Below, one piece after another: positions 61,444-64,000 of a stretch of DNA of 64,000 nt. Source of the DNA: DATJLY01 sp963773665 (GTDB lineage: Bacteria; Pseudomonadota; Alphaproteobacteria; ATCC43930; CGMCC-115725). Position numbers and translations under genes: made by a program. The notes under the pieces were generated by a model, which made no database searches, was not told the DNA's origin, and saw only the letters and a list, made by a program, of their open reading frames with translations. Each line of letters starts with the position of its first letter. Position 1 is the first letter of the stretch. The stretch is from assembly GCA_963773665.1 (NCBI GenBank), contig CAVZBZ010000001.1, forward strand, positions 496,001 to 560,000. Reading direction: 5' to 3'.

Positions 61444-62171
61444 TGGCGCGCGAGATTAATCCTCTTGCTCGGGGCTTTTACACCGTCCATGAGGCCGCGC
61501 GCCTAATTCAAGTCGGTAGCACCAACCGCATATATGGCTGGCTTCGCGGCTATCCGTCCCGACAGATCGGGCCGTTGCTAAACCGTGACTACAAGCCGAT
61601 TGGGGACACCGAAGAACTGAGTTTCCACGACTTGATGGAAATTCAATTCGTTGAGCATTTTCGCGTGCATGGTGTCAAAGCGCGAAGCCTGCGGATAGCC
61701 GCCGCGCGGCTCAAAGATGAGTTCAAGACGACGCATCCCTTCGCGATGGATAGGGTCATTTTAGTCGCCGACAAAGCCGATGTGTTCGTGGAGGAAGTGC
61801 TGAAGGACAGCGCCGATAAGGCCGCAGATCCACGGTTGCGAAGCCTGCTTACAAAGAACTACGTGATTTACGAGGCCATCAAGCAAAGCCTCTTGCCGGG
61901 CGTGCGCTTCGATGCCACGACGCATCTTGCCGACGAATGGAAGCCGGTTCCGAAGCAATTCCCTAGGATCATCATTGACCCCAAGATCGCCTACGGTCAG
62001 CCTGTTGGTCCAAGCCGAATTCCAACAGCAACGATTTACGACGCGTGGTTAGCCGAAGGCGAAAATGCGGAACCAGTCAGCCATTGGTTTGAAATACCGA
62101 CAGCGGAGATAATCGAGGCCATCCGTTTCGAACAGCACCTTAGCAAGCGAGGCGAGGCGCGCGCTGCGTGA
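61440..62171 (+). CDS. DUF433 antitoxin (VapB45-like)
   Basis: A 243-residue protein with an N-terminal HTH-like part (YTVHEAARLIQVGSTNRIYG) and a C-terminal DUF433 domain (FPRIIIDPKIAYGQPVGPSR, then FEIPTAEIIEAIRFEQHL). This matches VapB45-type antitoxins. Its start overlaps the transposase stop by 4 bases; its stop overlaps the toxin start as GTGA. Confidence 0.82.
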   Translation: MMAREINPLARGFYTVHEAARLIQVGSTNRIYGWLRGYPSRQIGPLLNRDYKPIGDTEELSFHDLMEIQFVEHFRVHGVKARSLRIAAARLKDEFKTTHPFAMDRVILVADKADVFVEEVLKDSADKAADPRLRSLLTKNYVIYEAIKQSLLPGVRFDATTHLADEWKPVPKQFPRIIIDPKIAYGQPVGPSRIPTATIYDAWLAEGENAEPVSHWFEIPTAEIIEAIRFEQHLSKRGEARAA

Positions 62172-62683
62172 AACGAACGAGGGTCGCCGTCGATGTAAGC
62201 ATCCCGCCGCGACTGGTTCGGTTGCTTCAAACTGGTTTTGGCGACCAAGGATTTGAGTTCGTCTATGTGCCTCAGTTTGCCGCCGGAAATTCGCCGGACG
62301 AATTTTGGGCCGTGGCATTCAAAAGGTTCGGTGGCCAAATCGTTCTGTCCGCCGACAAGAACATCGCGAAGAAGCCGCACCAAGTTATAGCCTTCAAGGA
62401 AAACGATCTTATCTGCTTCTTCTGTGACCGTCGCTGGGCATCGTCAGATTTGGCCTTCAAGGTTGCTCATCTCGTATATTGGTGGCCAAGCATCCAAGCG
62501 CAGATCGGTCAAAGTAAGCCGCGCGATTGCTGGTGGGTGCCGATGGCAATAAAGCGCGATGATTTTCGGAAGGTGGAGCTGCCCACTCATGTCGAAGCCA
62601 AAGCCTCCAAGGACCGCGCAAAGCAAGCGCTTCATCGAAGCCGCCCGGAACGCCGAGTGCAGCGAGGACGAGGCCGCGTTTGA
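62168..62683 (+). CDS. VapC45 PIN-like toxin
   Basis: A 171-residue PIN-like nuclease: an acidic residue at the N-terminus (RVAVDVSIPPRL), SPDEFWAVAFKRFGGQIVLS with the acidic pair, SADKNIAKKP, and DLICFFCDRRWASSDLAFKV. The GTG start at 62168 overlaps the antitoxin stop. The pair may stabilise the mobile element or act in defence. VapC toxins are RNases, commonly of tRNA or rRNA; the target here is unknown. Confidence 0.8.
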   Translation: MKRTRVAVDVSIPPRLVRLLQTGFGDQGFEFVYVPQFAAGNSPDEFWAVAFKRFGGQIVLSADKNIAKKPHQVIAFKENDLICFFCDRRWASSDLAFKVAHLVYWWPSIQAQIGQSKPRDCWWVPMAIKRDDFRKVELPTHVEAKASKDRAKQALHRSRPERRVQRGRGRV

Positions 62684-62747
62684 CGAGGCGATGAAGCAGA
62701 TTGCGAAGGCGAAACCCAAGCCCGACAGCCATGACGAGAAGAAGTGA
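62589..62747 (+). CDS. Small conserved hypothetical protein
   Basis: A 52-residue acidic/basic protein (MSKPKPPRTAQSKRFIEAAR, then CSEDEAAFDEAMKQIAK) of a type often found on alphaproteobacterial mobile elements. It overlaps the end of the toxin gene. The ATG at 62589 was chosen because the conserved part begins there. Confidence 0.6.
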   Translation: MSKPKPPRTAQSKRFIEAARNAECSEDEAAFDEAMKQIAKAKPKPDSHDEKK

Positions 62748-62762
62748 GTTGGTAGGCACCTC

Positions 62763-62975
62763 GTGAAGGCGTTGTCCGTAGCAATCGTGTTGTCAGCGAC
62801 CTTGATGGCGGTCGGCTACGCGATGTCTCACAGATTTATTATGGTGCCAGTCAGAACCGCCGATCCGCTCGTTTGGCGTCTCGACCAGTGGTCCGGCGCG
62901 ATGCTGCTATGCGCCCCAAGTCCAGATGCAAAAACGGGCGCGGCCTGCGTTCGTCCGCAGATGCCCGCACCTTGA
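62763..62975 (+). CDS. Small membrane-anchored hypothetical protein
   Basis: A 70-residue frame with an N-terminal hydrophobic helix (ALSVAIVLSATLMAVGYAM), then a short periplasmic part with two cysteines. The GTG start at 62763 lies 16 bases after the preceding gene. It is not recognised. Confidence 0.5.
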   Translation: MKALSVAIVLSATLMAVGYAMSHRFIMVPVRTADPLVWRLDQWSGAMLLCAPSPDAKTGAACVRPQMPAP

Positions 62976-62980
62976 TCGGA

Positions 62981-63145
62981 TCAGCCTTCGTGCTTTGCCG
63001 GCCGCGGAGGCGGTCCCACCAATTCCAAGAGAACCGACAGCCGCTCCTTCATGGTGACGGTGGGATCCCCCGCCCGCACTCGGGCTTGGATTATGGCGCT
63101 CCACGCGAGCTGTGCCGGGTATATGGCTTCCTCAAAGGGGGTCAT
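62981..63145 (-). CDS. Small hypothetical protein (54 residues)
   Basis: A short frame beginning MTPFEEAIYPAQLAWSAIIQ, then RVRAGDPTVTMKERLSVLLE and a Pro-rich tail. Amino-acid pattern and amphipathic helices look like real coding, and no other frame competes here. It lies 51 bases after the next minus-strand gene and probably forms an operon with it. Confidence 0.5.
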   Translation of the reverse strand: MTPFEEAIYPAQLAWSAIIQARVRAGDPTVTMKERLSVLLELVGPPPRPAKHEG

Positions 63146-63196
63146 CTTTCGGAACCTGTGCCAAGGGTAAGGGGCCGCACCATCATACCGCGTGGG

Positions 63197-63433
63197 TCAG
63201 CCGTTCAAAGCGTGTTTGTCAACGATACAATTCCCTTTGCGACGGCGTTCACGCTCTGCCTCTGGCGTCGGCTCGTAGAGCCCCAATCTGACGCCCTTGC
63301 TGTAAGCATTGAGGCCCGCAACAGCGCGCCCGAGCGTCACCGCCTCATCCCAATCAAAGCCAAGTCGTTCGGCAACCACGGCCGCCCATAGGGTCAGGAC
63401 CGGGGCGCGGTTGATCTTGATGACGTCGTGCAT
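63197..63433 (-). CDS. Conserved hypothetical protein (RAPVLTLWAAVVAERLG family)
   Basis: A 78-residue protein with IKINRAPVLTLWAAVVAERL, LGRAVAGLNAYSKGVRLG. Relatives in Hyphomicrobiales are often about 90-130 residues, so this one may be shortened. No function is established; it is frequent on plasmids and islands. It is in line with the HTH gene upstream (21 bases). Confidence 0.65.
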   Translation of the reverse strand: MHDVIKINRAPVLTLWAAVVAERLGFDWDEAVTLGRAVAGLNAYSKGVRLGLYEPTPEAERERRRKGNCIVDKHALNG

Positions 63434-63454
63434 GTGCTTGGTTGCGATGCTGCC

Positions 63455-63730
63455 TCACATCTTTCGTAGACGCGCTATGAGCCGGTCGAGTAAAGCATCA
63501 GCAAGGGCCTTGATATCGATCTTCATATCGGGTGTGCGTGACGTCCGGCGATCCCGCGTGCGCGTTGGCGCAGCCAGTCCATTCGTCAGCTTATGATGCG
63601 CGCGACCTGACCGAATCAGATAAATCATGTTTTGCGAAACACCGTAGCGGGCGCCGAGCGCCTTTGCGGTCTCCGCCGATTTGAAGATATTGCGGACAGC
63701 CGCCGGCTTGAGTTTACCCCTTCGTGCCAT
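63455..63730 (-). CDS. Small helix-turn-helix protein
   Basis: A 91-residue basic protein with a helix-turn-helix-like region (VRNIFKSAETAKALGARYGV, SQNMIYLIRSGRAHH) and an Arg-rich middle. It may regulate the passenger genes or be a remnant of a larger DNA-binding protein. The ATG at 63730 has a weak ribosome site. Confidence 0.55.
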   Translation of the reverse strand: MARRGKLKPAAVRNIFKSAETAKALGARYGVSQNMIYLIRSGRAHHKLTNGLAAPTRTRDRRTSRTPDMKIDIKALADALLDRLIARLRKM

Positions 63731-63915
63731 ACGTTCGGCTCCTGCCCAATTTTAAATTCAGCCGCTTGATGCAGCCGCGTGAGAGAGAAATCACACTTTC
63801 AACCTCTGGTGCCACACACGTTTTACGCGAGTATCATCACATCCGGCCAGCATCCGAATCGCCAAATGTGGTCTACGAGATGATGGGCGTGTGCGCTGCT
63901 GTGAGTATGGCCGAA

Positions 63916-64000
63916 TATCGATCCCGAAACAGAGCGAGCGATCCGCGCGGCATTAACTTCGGGCGGAAAGGGCATGCTCAAGATCGCGGCCGGACAAGAT
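63916..64000 (+). pseudogene. Recombinase/resolvase C-terminal fragment at the window edge
   Basis: The frame reads NIDPETERAIRAALTSGGKG then MLKIAAGQD, similar to the C-terminal helix-turn-helix entry of serine recombinases. A stop codon lies just upstream (TGA before 63914), so only a piece is present. It runs off the window. Confidence 0.35.

Noticed and set aside
1..64000. CRISPR arrays, tRNA and rRNA genes
   Set aside because: I read the intergenic stretches for regularly spaced direct repeats and for tRNA-like cloverleafs and found none. A tRNA search program could still find one I missed.

Overview
The window looks like a chromosomal segment of a high-GC alphaproteobacterium, most likely Hyphomicrobiales (rhizobial order). 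This is judged from the class I PHA synthase with phasin, FNR/FixK-type boxes, DUF992 and GYD proteins, a SigF-NrsF sigma/anti-sigma pair, Mla-type transporters and the general style of the genes. It is strongly accessory in character. About 13 insertion sequences or IS remnants cut it into blocks, several genes are visibly broken by them, and in two cases the pre-insertion gene can be rebuilt to the base.

Layout. 1-4.9 kb: a minus-strand tripartite exporter (RbbA/YhiH-like double ATPase-permease, HlyD adaptor, NodT outer-membrane lipoprotein). 4.9-11.1 kb: a polyhydroxybutyrate block (phaC, DUF992, GYD, AraC-type regulator, 3-hydroxyacyl-CoA dehydrogenase, phasin) with three TTGA-N6-TCAA boxes. 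11.2-12.2 kb: IS481 copy 1. 12.3-15.8 kb: an MlaE-MlaF-MlaD-PqiC-type lipid transporter. 16-19.5 kb: nested IS elements. 19.6-22.5 kb: an LVIVD beta-propeller protein and a triple RidA protein. 23-26 kb: more IS elements.

26.2-29.9 kb: a PvuII-like restriction-modification system (R, C, M) with a DUF6338 membrane gene split by an IS5 element. 31-36.7 kb: a HAD, CcdA and thioredoxin operon whose thioredoxin start codon has been separated from its body by a 3.56-kb IS1-family transposon. The transposon carries an XRE-ImmA regulator, four other small genes and two similar palindromic operators. 36.7-46.1 kb: a membrane glycosyltransferase-like protein, then a seven-gene minus-strand operon (aminotransferase, ModA-like protein, cytochrome b, molybdopterin oxidoreductase, DUF2064 transferase, radical SAM, GT2) facing sigF-nrsF. 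The promoters of this operon and of the thioredoxin operon both read GTAACC-N16-CGAA, so the sigma factor probably controls both.

46-52.4 kb: a glutathione-related block (three GSTs, two with single-base frameshifts, a YciI protein and a glutathionyl-hydroquinone reductase) that also contains a GrdB-family gene with an in-frame UGA in a U-x-x-C motif followed by a SECIS-like hairpin, i.e. a likely selenoprotein. 52.4-54 kb: a peptide-binding protein destroyed by IS3 and IS5. 54-59.7 kb: a catabolic operon (homogentisate-dioxygenase-like cupin, Rieske ferredoxin, M24 protein, ABC transporter, MarR). 60-64 kb: an IS1595-type transposase with a VapBC45-like toxin-antitoxin pair and small passenger genes, running to the window edge.

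The best candidates for something new are the selenoprotein, the IS1-family cargo transposon with shared operators, and the two-promoter SigF regulon. No tRNA, rRNA or CRISPR array was seen.
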